DNA of 46,140 nucleotides. Source: Lysobacteraceae bacterium (GTDB taxonomy: Bacteria; Pseudomonadota; Gammaproteobacteria; Nevskiales; Nevskiaceae). The stretch covers positions 1-46,140 of the forward strand of contig PNMW01000014.1 of NCBI GenBank assembly GCA_013823855.1, read 5' to 3'. Position numbers and translations under genes: made by a program. The notes beneath the pieces were generated by a model that saw nothing but the letters and a program-made list of their open reading frames with translations, was not told the origin of the DNA and made no database searches. Positions 31,961 through 41,239 of the stretch are shown in pieces (position 1 is the stretch's first letter; each line of letters begins with the position of its first letter).

Positions 31961-33109
31961 ATGAATTCACGCATCAAAGCCGGCTTGCTCGGCGCTTCGC
32001 TGCTCAGTATCGCCACCACGACTCACGCCCAGAACCGGCCGGAAGCCTGGACCTTGACGCCTTATGTCGGCGGCTATCTGTTCGATTCCGAGCAGGATCT
32101 CAAGAAGGCCCCGGTCTTCGGTCTGCGGGCGGGCTACAACTTCAATGCCCACCTCGGCGCCGAACTGTTCGGCAGCTATCTGCTGACCGAGTCGGATCGC
32201 AACTCGGGACCGGACGCCAATGTCGAGCGGGACGTCTATCGTTTCGGTGGCAACCTGCTGTACCACTTCCAGCCGACCAAGAAACTGGTGCCGTTCGCAG
32301 CCCTTGGTTACGGCCGCTACAACATCACGGTCCCGGACCTCAACCGGCCGAAGACCAACAAGTCGCTCGTCGAGTACGGCGGCGGCCTGAAGTACTTCGT
32401 GTCCGATGATTTCGCGCTGCGCGCCGACATCCGTCACGCCATCGGCTTCAGCCCGTCGATCGACAACGTCGAGTACACCTTCGGCGTGACCTGGCAGATT
32501 GCCGGCGTTCGTCCGGTACCGCCGCCGATCACCAAGATCGCCGAAGCCGAGCCGGTCGTATGCGCGGCCTGTGTGGTGCCGCCGCGTATCGACAGCGACG
32601 GCGACGGCGTCGAGGATGCGCTCGACAAGTGCCCGAACACGCCGAAGGGCCTGAAGGTCGACTCCGATGGCTGCGTGATCACCCAGACGATCGTTCTTCG
32701 CGCGATCAACTTCATCTACGACACCGCCACGCTGACCGAGCCGTCGAAGGCGTCGATCGATGAGGTGTACGCGGTATTCCAGTCGCAGCCAAACCTCAAG
32801 CTCGAAGTCGGAGGTCATACCGATTCCAAGGGCAGTGATGCCTATAACCTCAAGCTGTCGCAGCGTCGCGCCGACGCGGTCAAGGCCTATCTGCTCAGCA
32901 AGGGCGCTGCAGCGGGCAACATCTCGGCGAAGGGCTTCGGCGAATCGCGTCCGATCAGCAGCAATGACTCACCGGAAGGCCGCGCCGACAATCGTCGCGT
33001 CGAGTTCCGGCTCGTCGGCGATACCGAGTACCTGAAGGTTTACAACGAGGAATCGTCCCGCGAATCGAAGAAGGCCGCGCTCGAGGCCGGCGAGAAGCGG
33101 CGCAAGTAA
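31961..33109 (+). CDS. OmpA-family outer-membrane protein
   Basis: This 382-residue protein has a signal peptide (cleavage after THA). A predicted 8-stranded beta-barrel of OmpA type follows (about 30-185; AWTLTPYVGGYLFDSE, then Tyr-rich strands). A short calcium-type DSDGDGVEDALDKCPNTPKG linker (TSP3-like) comes next. The C-terminal OmpA peptidoglycan-binding domain has LEVGGHTDSKGSDAYNLKLS, RRADAVKAYL and NRRVEF. A basic Glu/Lys tail closes the protein. It anchors the outer membrane to the wall. It is transcribed with the preceding lipoprotein and ends at a strong terminator. Confidence 0.93.
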   Translation: MNSRIKAGLLGASLLSIATTTHAQNRPEAWTLTPYVGGYLFDSEQDLKKAPVFGLRAGYNFNAHLGAELFGSYLLTESDRNSGPDANVERDVYRFGGNLLYHFQPTKKLVPFAALGYGRYNITVPDLNRPKTNKSLVEYGGGLKYFVSDDFALRADIRHAIGFSPSIDNVEYTFGVTWQIAGVRPVPPPITKIAEAEPVVCAACVVPPRIDSDGDGVEDALDKCPNTPKGLKVDSDGCVITQTIVLRAINFIYDTATLTEPSKASIDEVYAVFQSQPNLKLEVGGHTDSKGSDAYNLKLSQRRADAVKAYLLSKGAAAGNISAKGFGESRPISSNDSPEGRADNRRVEFRLVGDTEYLKVYNEESSRESKKAALEAGEKRRK

Positions 33110-33122
33110 GCAAGCGTTATTG

Positions 33123-33166
33123 AAAAGCCGGGACAGCGTGTCTCGACGCTGTCCCGGCTTTTCTTT
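33123..33166. terminator. Bidirectional rho-independent terminator
   Basis: A perfect 17-bp stem (AAAAGCCGGGACAGCGT pairing with its complement) around a 6-base loop has T-runs on both strands. It lies between the convergent ompA-like and rnhA genes and can serve both. Confidence 0.92.
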
Positions 33167-33174
33167 TGGGCATC

Positions 33175-33621
33175 TCAGCGGGCTGTCGCCTGGGCTGCTT
33201 CCAGGCCTTGGTTGGCCAGCCGGTCGGCGTTCTCGTTACCGGGATCGCCGGCGTGGCCCTTGACCCATTTCCAGTCGACCTGGTGGCGTGCGGCGGCGGT
33301 GTCGAGCCGCTCCCAGAGATCCTGGTTCTTGACCGGCTTCTTGTCGGCGGTTTTCCAGCCGCGCTTCTTCCAGCCAGGCAGCCATTCGGTCAGGCCCTGC
33401 AGCACGTACTTGGAGTCCGTGTGCAGGGTGACGACGCAGGGTTCGCGCAGCGATTCGAGTGCGGAGATCGCCGCCATCAACTCCATGCGATTGTTGGTGG
33501 TCGGTGCCTCGCCGCCGCTGAACTCCTTGCGGTGATGGCCGTACTGCAGGAAAACGCCCCAGCCACCGGGACCCGGGTTGCCGCGGCAGGCGCCGTCGGT
33601 ATACGCGATGACAGCTTTCAT
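33175..33621 (-). CDS. rnhA: Ribonuclease HI
   Basis: This 148-residue enzyme degrades RNA in RNA-DNA hybrids. The four acidic active-site residues are in place: Asp in [16 protein letters not shown], Glu in [10 protein letters not shown], Asp in [11 protein letters not shown] and Asp in [10 protein letters not shown]. The basic protrusion [20 protein letters not shown] is present. Its start overlaps the yafS-like stop by 4 bp, indicating coupling. Its length is slightly short of E. coli RnhA, as is common. Confidence 0.96.
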   Translation of the reverse strand: MKAVIAYTDGACRGNPGPGGWGVFLQYGHHRKEFSGGEAPTTNNRMELMAAISALESLREPCVVTLHTDSKYVLQGLTEWLPGWKKRGWKTADKKPVKNQDLWERLDTAAARHQVDWKWVKGHAGDPGNENADRLANQGLEAAQATAR

Positions 33622-34406
33622 TCAGCGGGCGAGTTCAGGTCCGGATCGACGACGGAAGCATTGTTGGCAGCAGTGCCGAGAGCACGGCCCACCAGCGGCC
33701 GCACCGATGCCCGGGCGACCTTCCCGACCATGGTCATCGGGATGACGCGTTTGCGCGCCACCAGCAGGTAGGCCTCCATCCACGGCTTGACCAGACTGCC
33801 GAGGTTGAATGGATCGCCGGCCGTGCTCGGTGCGGCCCACGGAAAACCGACGCCGAAGCGGCGCAGTTCGGTGACTTCGAAATCCAGCAGTTCCAGCCAG
33901 TCGCCGATCCGGCCGGTGCCATGGAAACGCGCACCGGATGGAAAAGCGCGGGAACCCAGCCCCAGCATCCGGCGCAGCCCCCAGAGACTCCAGGGATTGA
34001 AGCCGAGAATCATCAGCCGGCCGCGATCGGTCAGCACCCGATCCACTTCGCGCAGAAGGTTGTGCGGCGCCGGCGAGAACTCGAGGGTGTGGGGCAGCAG
34101 CACGGCGTCGACGCTGGCATCGAGAATCGGCAGCGATTCAGGCTGAATCACCGCCTGGGTACCGCCGGCGCTATCGATGAAACTGCCGATCACGGCGCGA
34201 TGCAGCATGTCGGCGGAGGCCAGCAGCCGCTGACCGCCCCAGTTGCCGATCTGCAGGCAATGTCGACCGAAAAGATTGGGCAGCACCCGCGCCAGTTCGC
34301 TCTCCTCGATCGCCAGCAGGCGTTTTCCGCGCGGGCTGGCGAGCCAGGTATTCAGGGCCTGGCGATTGAATGGCTGACCGCCACTGGCTGCAAGTCGGCT
34401 GGGCAT
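33618..34406 (-). CDS. yafS: YafS-like SAM-dependent methyltransferase
   Basis: This protein of about 262 residues has the class I methyltransferase layout: CLQIGNWGG at the SAM-binding glycine loop, [20 protein letters not shown] as the motif II/III region and [20 protein letters not shown]. The position between gloB and rnhA matches E. coli yafS. The substrate is unknown; tRNA or quinone-type substrates have been considered for relatives. ATG 34406 gives the family start MPSRL. It is divergent from gloB across 37 bp. Confidence 0.8.
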   Translation of the reverse strand: MPSRLAASGGQPFNRQALNTWLASPRGKRLLAIEESELARVLPNLFGRHCLQIGNWGGQRLLASADMLHRAVIGSFIDSAGGTQAVIQPESLPILDASVDAVLLPHTLEFSPAPHNLLREVDRVLTDRGRLMILGFNPWSLWGLRRMLGLGSRAFPSGARFHGTGRIGDWLELLDFEVTELRRFGVGFPWAAPSTAGDPFNLGSLVKPWMEAYLLVARKRVIPMTMVGKVARASVRPLVGRALGTAANNASVVDPDLNSPAE

Positions 34407-34443
34407 GGTTGACGCACCGGACGGGCGTGGACAGGATGCACGG

Positions 34444-35235
34444 ATGATAACCGTCACCGCTCTCCCCGCGTTCTCCGACAATTACCTCTGGCTGCTGGAA
34501 CGCGACGGCCATGCTGCCGTCGTCGACCCGGGCGATGCCGCGGTCGTTCAAGCTGCCCTCGATGCCCGACAGCTGAAGCTGGCGGCGATCCTGATCACCC
34601 ATCATCACCCCGATCATGTCGGCGGACTCGTCACGCTGGCCGCAGCCACTGGCGCTGCGGTGTATGGCCCGCGCGCCGAGCAGGCCCGGATCAAGGGTCT
34701 GGATGGGCTGGTCGACGACGGTGATGCGGTGACCCTTGATCGTCTCGGTGTGCGCCTGGACGTGCTCGCCGTGCCGGGCCACACGCTGGGTCACGTTGCC
34801 TATTTCGAGCCGCGACAACGCCTGCTGTTCTGTGGTGACACGCTGTTCATCGGCGGGTGCGGCCGGCTGTTCGAAGGCAGCGCCGAGCAGATGCATGGCT
34901 CGCTGGCGCGATTGGCGGCACTGCCCGATGACACGGCGGTGTACTGCGCTCACGAGTACACGCTGTCGAACTACGACTTCGCGACCACCGTCGAGCCGGA
35001 GAATCGGCTGTTGGCCGAGGAGTTCCGCCGCCTGCAAGGGCTGCGCGCCGAAGGCCGCGCGACCGTTCCTGGCAGCCTCGCACGCGAACGCGCGCTGAAC
35101 CCGTTCCTGCGCAGTGCCGAACCGGCGCTGGTGGCTGCCGTCCGGCGTCACGAGGGGCATGACATCGCCGACCCGGTGGAAGTCTTCGCCGCCCTGCGCC
35201 GCTGGAAGGATGGACACCAACCGCGCATCCGCTGA
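34444..35235 (+). CDS. gloB: Hydroxyacylglutathione hydrolase GloB (glyoxalase II)
   Basis: This 263-residue metallo-beta-lactamase-fold enzyme hydrolyses S-lactoylglutathione, the second step of methylglyoxal detoxification. The metal motif THHHPDHVGG, the second-shell CGDTLFIGGCGRLFEG and VYCAHEYTLSNYDFA are typical, as is the C-terminal helical domain with PGSLARERALNPFLR. ATG 34444 is the start, sharing a short divergent promoter region with yafS. Confidence 0.96.
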   Translation: MITVTALPAFSDNYLWLLERDGHAAVVDPGDAAVVQAALDARQLKLAAILITHHHPDHVGGLVTLAAATGAAVYGPRAEQARIKGLDGLVDDGDAVTLDRLGVRLDVLAVPGHTLGHVAYFEPRQRLLFCGDTLFIGGCGRLFEGSAEQMHGSLARLAALPDDTAVYCAHEYTLSNYDFATTVEPENRLLAEEFRRLQGLRAEGRATVPGSLARERALNPFLRSAEPALVAAVRRHEGHDIADPVEVFAALRRWKDGHQPRIR

Positions 35236-35315
35236 ATGCGCCATCTGTTTCCGTGCTCTGCGAGCCTTTTGCTAGACTCGCAGCCCGTTTCCGATGCCCC
35301 AGACCGATAATCCAC

Positions 35316-35870
35316 ATGGCCTTTCGTTCATCGAACCGCGCACTGTGGTGCGCGCTGTTCGCGTGCCTGCCGCTGGCATGCGGAGCCGCTGCCAACGACG
35401 ACGAGATGTTGTCGATCGACCAGGAACTTCAGGCGCTGAAGGCCGAGGTTCTCGACGTCAACCAGGGCGCGCTGCGGACTGAGGCGGCGTTCCAGTTCCC
35501 GGATGAGACCCGCGTCTCGATCTATGTCGGCGTGCAGGCGCCGGGCCTGCTGGTCGAGGACGTCGTGATCACCGTCGATGACAAAGCGCCGACGGTCCGC
35601 AAGTTCGACGTCATCGAATCAATCGCGCTGCAGCGGCGCGGCCTCTATCGCGCGCTGCGCCTGAACACGGCGCCGGGCAGCCATCGGATCCGCGTCGAGT
35701 TCAGCGGCCGCTATGCCGATGCCAAGCCCGGTGCGCCGGCAATGCGCAGCCGTTACGAAGGGGTGTTCGAGAAGACCGTGCAGCCCAGCGACCTTGAAGT
35801 GCTGATCAACATCGCGGCCTATGGCAAGCCGGCAACCATCCGCCTGCGTGACTGGAGACCGAATTCGTGA
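35316..35870 (+). CDS. Secreted protein of unknown function, first gene of the TPR-Exb-Ton operon
   Basis: This 184-residue protein has a signal sequence (ALWCALFACLPLACGAAA). A Cys in PLACG could be a lipobox, so it may be anchored. A short helix (SIDQELQALKAEVLDVNQ) follows, then a beta-rich domain of about 120 residues with strands such as TRVSIYVGVQAP and HRIRVEFSGRYAD. I recognise no family. It begins the operon 80 bp after gloB, and its stop overlaps the next gene by four bases (GTGA). It is probably a periplasmic or outer-membrane part of the same machine. Confidence 0.65.
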   Translation: MAFRSSNRALWCALFACLPLACGAAANDDEMLSIDQELQALKAEVLDVNQGALRTEAAFQFPDETRVSIYVGVQAPGLLVEDVVITVDDKAPTVRKFDVIESIALQRRGLYRALRLNTAPGSHRIRVEFSGRYADAKPGAPAMRSRYEGVFEKTVQPSDLEVLINIAAYGKPATIRLRDWRPNS

Positions 35871-37708
35871 CGCGCGCTACCGTGCTCCGCCAATGGGCCC
35901 TCGCCGCCGCGGTCGCGATTGCCCTTCCGGCAGCCGCCATCGATCGCTATGTGCCGGGTGGCGAGTCCGACCCTCGGGTCCGTTCGGCAGACTTCCTGAT
36001 CGGCGATCAGCGCTATTTCTCGGCTGCCACCGAATTGCTGCAGGTGCTTGCCGACAAGCCGGCGCAGCGTCTGTCGCCGATCTTCTACCGTCGACTGGCC
36101 GACGCCACGCTGAATTTCGGCATCACCCAGCGTGCGGAAACCATTTACCGCGAGCTGGCGATCGATCGCAGCAATGCGCTGTCGGTCGCCCGCGCCCGCA
36201 TCCGGGTCGCGGAATACCTGTACCGGCGCGGCAGCCTGCGGCAGGCCATCGCCGATCTCGAAGCGGTCCGGCCGGGCCTGCCGAAGGAAGCGACCCTGGA
36301 GTGGCAGGACCTGCTCGGCCGCGCGCTGATTGCCCAGGGACGCTACGGCGAAGCGGTGTCGGTGCTCACCGAGATCAAGGATGCCGGCCAGCAGAAGGCC
36401 TTCACGCGCTACAACCTCGGCATCGCGCTGGTCAAGGATGGCCGGGTCGGACAGGGTGTCAACGTGCTCGACCGGGTCGGCCAGATCGATGCCACCGACA
36501 ACGACGAACTGGCGCTGCGCGACAAGGCGAACCTGGTGCTCGGCTACCACTTCCTGCGCCAGCAACAGGCCGGGACCGCAATCAGCGTGTTCCAGCGGAT
36601 TCGCAGCGAAGGTCCATTCTCGAACCGGGCCCTGCTCGGACTCGGCTGGTCCTATCTCGCACCGCAGGGCAACAAGCAGAAGAAATTCGCCGTCGGCGAC
36701 GAAGGGGTGTCGCGCGCCTTCCAGTCGCTGTCGACCATCGGCGTTCTGCTGCGCCCGGGCTTCCTCGACGACGACATCTACAAGCGCGCCGGTCTCAGCG
36801 CGTTCCGGCTGAGCAAGGCATCCGCCGATGAGGAAGAGGCGCTGAAGCGGGCGCTGGTTCCCTGGCTGGAGCTGGTCGGCCGCGACCCGATCGACCCCGC
36901 CGTCCAGGAGGGCTTGCTGGCCATTCCGTACACGCTCGATCGGCTCGGTGCGCACATCCAGTCGCAGCAGTTCTACGAGCAGGCGATCGCTGCGCTGGAA
37001 GCGGCGCGCAAGCGGATCGACGAGTCGAGCTACTACGTCAAAAGCGGTCGCATGATCGCGACCATGGTGCGCCGCACGTTCAATGCCGAATCCGGCTGGG
37101 CCTGGGAACTGAAGGACCTTCCGGATGCGGAAGAAACCTACTACTTGCAGAACCTGATCGCCGGCAACCGCTTCCAGGAACAGCTGAAGAACTATCGCGA
37201 CTCGCTGCTGCTCAAGCGCACGCTCGAATCCTGGGCGACGCGCGCCGACGAGCTGCAGGCGTCGTGGCTGGCACGTCAGCATCCGGATGTCTCCGCGGAC
37301 GTGCTGCTTGCACGACGGCTGGCGCGGGCGCCCGAGACCTCGGCCGCCGCGCCGGTCGTGCCGACGCCTGCGGTCGCCCTGCGCAGCAGCGACGCGCTGA
37401 GTGCCGACGGTCGCGGTGCGGCGCCAATCGCCTCGGGTGCCGAGCCGCCGGTGCCGCTGCAGACTGCGGCTGCGCCGGCAGCCACCGCCTTTGTCGGAAC
37501 CTACGAAAAGCTTGATGCGCTGAAGTCGCGCGTGGCCGTGCTGCTGCCGCAGGCCAAGGCCGTCAACGAACGACAGTCGCGGCTGATCGAAAAGCTGGCG
37601 CAGGACAACCTGGCCGAGCAGCGGCGGGTCACCGAGAAGTATCTGATCGAGGCGCGCTTCGCGCTGGCGCGGATCTACGACAAGCAACTGAAAGGAGAAC
37701 TCCAGTGA
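35867..37708 (+). CDS. Periplasmic TPR-type repeat protein
   Basis: This 613-residue protein starts with GTG overlapping the preceding stop. The signal peptide covers about residues 1-24 (cleavage after PAAA). Residues 40-400 consist of helix-turn-helix repeats of TPR type, for example AATELLQVLADKP, AETIYRELAIDRSNAL, RYGEAVSVLTEI. A Pro/Ala-rich low-complexity linker (near 480-545) precedes a C-terminal coiled helix (KLDALKSRVAVLLPQ onward). No catalytic motif is visible. It is likely a periplasmic scaffold binding the TPR lipoproteins encoded next. Confidence 0.75.
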   Translation: MTRATVLRQWALAAAVAIALPAAAIDRYVPGGESDPRVRSADFLIGDQRYFSAATELLQVLADKPAQRLSPIFYRRLADATLNFGITQRAETIYRELAIDRSNALSVARARIRVAEYLYRRGSLRQAIADLEAVRPGLPKEATLEWQDLLGRALIAQGRYGEAVSVLTEIKDAGQQKAFTRYNLGIALVKDGRVGQGVNVLDRVGQIDATDNDELALRDKANLVLGYHFLRQQQAGTAISVFQRIRSEGPFSNRALLGLGWSYLAPQGNKQKKFAVGDEGVSRAFQSLSTIGVLLRPGFLDDDIYKRAGLSAFRLSKASADEEEALKRALVPWLELVGRDPIDPAVQEGLLAIPYTLDRLGAHIQSQQFYEQAIAALEAARKRIDESSYYVKSGRMIATMVRRTFNAESGWAWELKDLPDAEETYYLQNLIAGNRFQEQLKNYRDSLLLKRTLESWATRADELQASWLARQHPDVSADVLLARRLARAPETSAAAPVVPTPAVALRSSDALSADGRGAAPIASGAEPPVPLQTAAAPAATAFVGTYEKLDALKSRVAVLLPQAKAVNERQSRLIEKLAQDNLAEQRRVTEKYLIEARFALARIYDKQLKGELQ

Positions 37709-40548
37709 CGCGCCCGACCCTGCGCCGGACCTTTGCAGTCGGCGCGCCGCTGGCTGCGTCGGTCGCCGCGTTGTTCCTTGCCAGCTGCGCGTCTCCGGCG
37801 TCGAAGAACGCGGCACCGCCGATCCGCACGATCACCCGCCAACCGGCGCCGAGCCAGGCGCAGCTGCCGATCGTCCGTTCCGAGCCGGTGGCACCGGATC
37901 CCGACCGTGCCCTTCAGAACTATCGCGAGCTGCTGAAACTGGCGCCGGATGACGATACCCGCAACGAAGCGCTGCGCCGGCAGGCGGATCTGCAGATCCA
38001 GGTCGAGGATGCCAAGGGCAACACCGATCCGGCGGTGATCAACCGGTCGATCCAGACCTACAACCAGCTGCTGTCGCAGCGCCCGGGCGCGCCGGACAAC
38101 GATCGCGTCCTGTACCAGCTGTCCCGCGGTTACCAGAACGTCGGGCAGACCGAACAGGCGATTGCCACGCTTCGCCGCCTGGCCAACGAATACCCGAAGT
38201 CGAGCCTGATCGGCGATGCCCGGTTCCGCCGTGCCGAACTGCTCTACAACCTCGGCCGCTATGGTGATGCGGAAGCCGACTACGAGTTCGTGCTCGGGCT
38301 TGGCAAGGGCGCCAGCTTCTACGAATCGGCGCAGTACAAGTACGGCTGGTCGCTATTCAAGCAGACCAAGTACGACCAGTGCCTGCCGGTGTTCTTCACG
38401 ATCCTCGATCGGGAACTGCCGGCCGGCGAACTGGAAGATCCGGATGCCGCCCTCGCCGCCGTGCCGAAGGAAAAATCCGATCTGGCGTCGTCGAGCCTGC
38501 GCGTGTCGAGCCTGTCGTTCGCCGCCCTCGGTGGCGGCAGCTCGATCAACGCCTATTTCAAGAAGTCCGGCAGCGAGCCGCGCTTCTACCCGCTGGTCTA
38601 CAACGCGCTCGGCGACCTGTTCGTCGAGAAGCGCCGGTTCAGCGATGCCGCGTTGACCTACAGCGCCTTCATCGAGCGCTACCCGACGCATCCGAGCGCC
38701 CCGAAGTTCCAGATGGGCGTCATCAATGCCTACGACCAGGGTGGCTTCAACGACTTCGTCGTTCGCGAGAAGGAGCGTTACGTCACCGCGTACGAAATCT
38801 CGTCGAGCTACTGGTCCGGCCGCGCACCGACGCCGGAGGTGCTGACCGAGTTGCGCAAGAGCATGGAAGACCTCGGCCGTCATTATCAGGCGATGGCCCA
38901 GGCCGGCAGCGCGCCGGGCAACGCCCCGAATTTCGTCAAGGCCGCGGGCTGGTACAAGAAGATCCTCGACAACTTCCCGAACGATCCGAAGATCGCCGAG
39001 GTCAACCTGCTGTACGCCGACTCGCTGTATGACGGCGGGCGCACGGCGGACGCCGCCGAGCAGTACCTGAAGACCGCTTACGGCTACGGCAATCATGGCA
39101 AGGCCCAGGAAGCCGCTTACGCCGCGGTCCAGGCCTGGCAGCGCCTGGCCAAGGAAGTGGCCGCCGCCGAGCGCCCCGGCGCCTTGCGCAGGTCGATCGA
39201 TGCCAGCCTGAAGCTGGCCGACACCTTCAACGATCACCCGCAGTGGTCGGTGGCGGTGACCCGCGCCGCCCAGGATCTCTACGAGATCAAGGCCACCGAC
39301 GAAGCGGTGGCGGTCGCCGAACGGCTGATCGCGCGTACGCCGCCGGCGACGGCCGAGCAGCGCAAGATCGCGTTCGGCGTCGTCGCCGACGCCCGCTTTG
39401 CGCAGGCCCGGTATCCGGAAGCCGAGGCCGCGTACGGACGCTTGCTGGCGCTGCTGCCCGCCAATGCCACCGAACGCAAGCTGGTGGTCGAGCAGCTCGC
39501 GGCCTCGATCTACAAGCAGGGCGAAGCGGCACGCGATGGTGGCAATCTGCGCGCCGCCGCCGAGGCCTTCCTGCGCGTCGGTGCGACGGTGCCCGATGCC
39601 AGCATCCGTCCGAACGCCGATTTCGACGCGGCCAGCGCCTACCTGGCGCTCGAAGACTGGCCGAAGGCGACGGCGACCCTGGAAGGCTTCCGCAGCCGCT
39701 ACCCGAACAATGCCCTGGTCGGCGACGTCGACAAGCAGCTGGCGGCGGCTTACCAGAAGGACGGCAAGCCGGCCGAAGCGGCTGGCGCCTTGCAGCGGAT
39801 TGCCACCCGTCCCGGCGAACCGGCCGACACCCGTCGCGAATCGGCCTGGCTGGCGGCAACGCTGTACGACGAAGCCAAGCAGAAGCCGCAAGCGGCCAAG
39901 GCCTACGAGTTCTACATCGTCAACTTCCCGCAGCCGATCGAACGCGGTCTGGTCGGTCGTCGCCGGCTCGCCGACTACTCGCTCGAGACCCGCGATCGCG
40001 GTCGCTACCTGTACTGGCTGCGCGAGCTGGTCAAGACCGACGAGACCGCCGGCGCCTTGCGGACCGACGCCAGCAAGCTGGCCGGTGCCCAGGCGGCGCT
40101 GGAGCTGGGCCTTGCCGCCGCGCAGGACGCCCGCGCCATCCGCCTGACCCTGCCGGTCGAGAAAAGCCTGCCGGCGCGCAAGGGCGCCACCGAAGTCGCC
40201 GTTCAGGCGCTCAACCGTGCGGCCGCCTACGGCTTCGCCGACACCACGACAGCCGCCACCTTCGAACTCGGCGTGGTCTACCGCGATTTCAGCCGCGCGC
40301 TGATCGACTCCGAACGGCCGAAGGGCCTGAAGCCGGAAGAACTGGAACAGTACAACCTGCTGATCGAGGAACAGGCCGATCCGTTCGACCAGAAGGCGAT
40401 CGAGGCGCACGAGGTCAATCTCAAGCGCGTCAAGCAGGATCTCTGGAACAAGTCGATCGCCGCCAGCGCCAAGGCGCTGGGCGAACTGGCGCCGGCCAAG
40501 TACGGCAAGCGCGAAACCCGCGAGGACAGCTATGAATCATTGCGTTGA
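37705..40548 (+). CDS. Large TPR-type lipoprotein
   Basis: This 947-residue protein has a lipoprotein signal (AALFLASCAS, lipid Cys near residue 29), so it is envelope-anchored. Nearly its entire length is TPR/Sel1-like helical repeats, including tripartite QAIATLRRLANEYP, DAALTYSAFIERYP, and QAAKAYEFYIVNFP units reminiscent of YbgF/BamD-type repeats that bind envelope partners. GTG start, 4-bp overlap with the preceding gene; the last 17 bp overlap the next. It appears to be the largest structural component of the operon and has no enzymatic motif. Confidence 0.78.
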   Translation: MTRPTLRRTFAVGAPLAASVAALFLASCASPASKNAAPPIRTITRQPAPSQAQLPIVRSEPVAPDPDRALQNYRELLKLAPDDDTRNEALRRQADLQIQVEDAKGNTDPAVINRSIQTYNQLLSQRPGAPDNDRVLYQLSRGYQNVGQTEQAIATLRRLANEYPKSSLIGDARFRRAELLYNLGRYGDAEADYEFVLGLGKGASFYESAQYKYGWSLFKQTKYDQCLPVFFTILDRELPAGELEDPDAALAAVPKEKSDLASSSLRVSSLSFAALGGGSSINAYFKKSGSEPRFYPLVYNALGDLFVEKRRFSDAALTYSAFIERYPTHPSAPKFQMGVINAYDQGGFNDFVVREKERYVTAYEISSSYWSGRAPTPEVLTELRKSMEDLGRHYQAMAQAGSAPGNAPNFVKAAGWYKKILDNFPNDPKIAEVNLLYADSLYDGGRTADAAEQYLKTAYGYGNHGKAQEAAYAAVQAWQRLAKEVAAAERPGALRRSIDASLKLADTFNDHPQWSVAVTRAAQDLYEIKATDEAVAVAERLIARTPPATAEQRKIAFGVVADARFAQARYPEAEAAYGRLLALLPANATERKLVVEQLAASIYKQGEAARDGGNLRAAAEAFLRVGATVPDASIRPNADFDAASAYLALEDWPKATATLEGFRSRYPNNALVGDVDKQLAAAYQKDGKPAEAAGALQRIATRPGEPADTRRESAWLAATLYDEAKQKPQAAKAYEFYIVNFPQPIERGLVGRRRLADYSLETRDRGRYLYWLRELVKTDETAGALRTDASKLAGAQAALELGLAAAQDARAIRLTLPVEKSLPARKGATEVAVQALNRAAAYGFADTTTAATFELGVVYRDFSRALIDSERPKGLKPEELEQYNLLIEEQADPFDQKAIEAHEVNLKRVKQDLWNKSIAASAKALGELAPAKYGKRETREDSYESLR

Positions 40549-41239
40549 AATGGCGCCGCTGACGCAACGGCAGGCGATGTCGGGACGCTGGCTGCTGCCG
40601 CTGCTCGCGGTGGCGCTGGTCGCCGGCTGCTCGGGTACCGGCCGCAAGCCGGCAGCGCCGGCTGCGCCGACTGTCAACGCCGCCGAAGCAGGTGCCGACG
40701 CGTCGGCTCCGGCCCGCGCCGACAAGGGTGACCCGGACGCCCGCTTCGCTGCTGCGTTGAAGCTTCTCAAGGACCGCCAGCTCAAGGAAGCACGCGAGGC
40801 CTTCTTCGAGCTCGCCAAGGATTTTCCCCAGCATTCAGGGCCTTACACCGATCTCGCGATCATCCAGTATCAGTCCAAGCAGCCCTCGCTGGCAGTCGCC
40901 AATTTCGAGAAGGCCGCGCGGCTGAATCCGGAAAATGCCGTGGCCTGGAACTGGCTCGGCACCATTGCCCGCGAGAACCGCGATTACGCCAAGGCCGAAG
41001 CGGCGTATACCAAGGCGCTGGAGATCAAGCCGGACTATGCGGCAGCGCACCTCAATCTGGCCGTGCTGCACGATCTCTACACGCGCCGGCCGGCTGACGC
41101 GCTGAGCCACTATCGGGAATACCAACGACTGTCCGGCGGCGACAGGCTGATCGTCACCGCGTGGATCAAGGAACTCGAAGCCCAGGTGCCGTCGGCGACG
41201 CCGGCCGCCGCCTCAGCCGCCACTGGAGCAACGCCATGA
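40532..41239 (+). CDS. TPR lipoprotein
   Basis: This protein of up to 235 residues has a signal and lipobox (LAVALVAGCSGT). A Pro/Ala-rich linker follows, then at least three TPR units, such as AREAFFELAKDFP, PSLAVANFEKAARLNPENAVAWNWLG and AKAEAAYTKALEIKPDYAAAHLNLA. The first ATG (40532) overlaps the previous gene by 17 bp; ATGs at 40550 or 40577 are alternatives that keep the signal. It overlaps the next gene by 4 bp. It resembles PilF-type pilotins in size and build, but no pilus genes are present here. Confidence 0.8.
   Translation: MNHCVEMAPLTQRQAMSGRWLLPLLAVALVAGCSGTGRKPAAPAAPTVNAAEAGADASAPARADKGDPDARFAAALKLLKDRQLKEAREAFFELAKDFPQHSGPYTDLAIIQYQSKQPSLAVANFEKAARLNPENAVAWNWLGTIARENRDYAKAEAAYTKALEIKPDYAAAHLNLAVLHDLYTRRPADALSHYREYQRLSGGDRLIVTAWIKELEAQVPSATPAAASAATGATP

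Noticed and set aside
40532..41239. The small TPR lipoprotein as type IV pilus pilotin PilF
   Set aside because: Its build is similar, but the usual hisS/ispG/rlmN neighbourhood is missing and the gene is embedded in the Exb-type operon.
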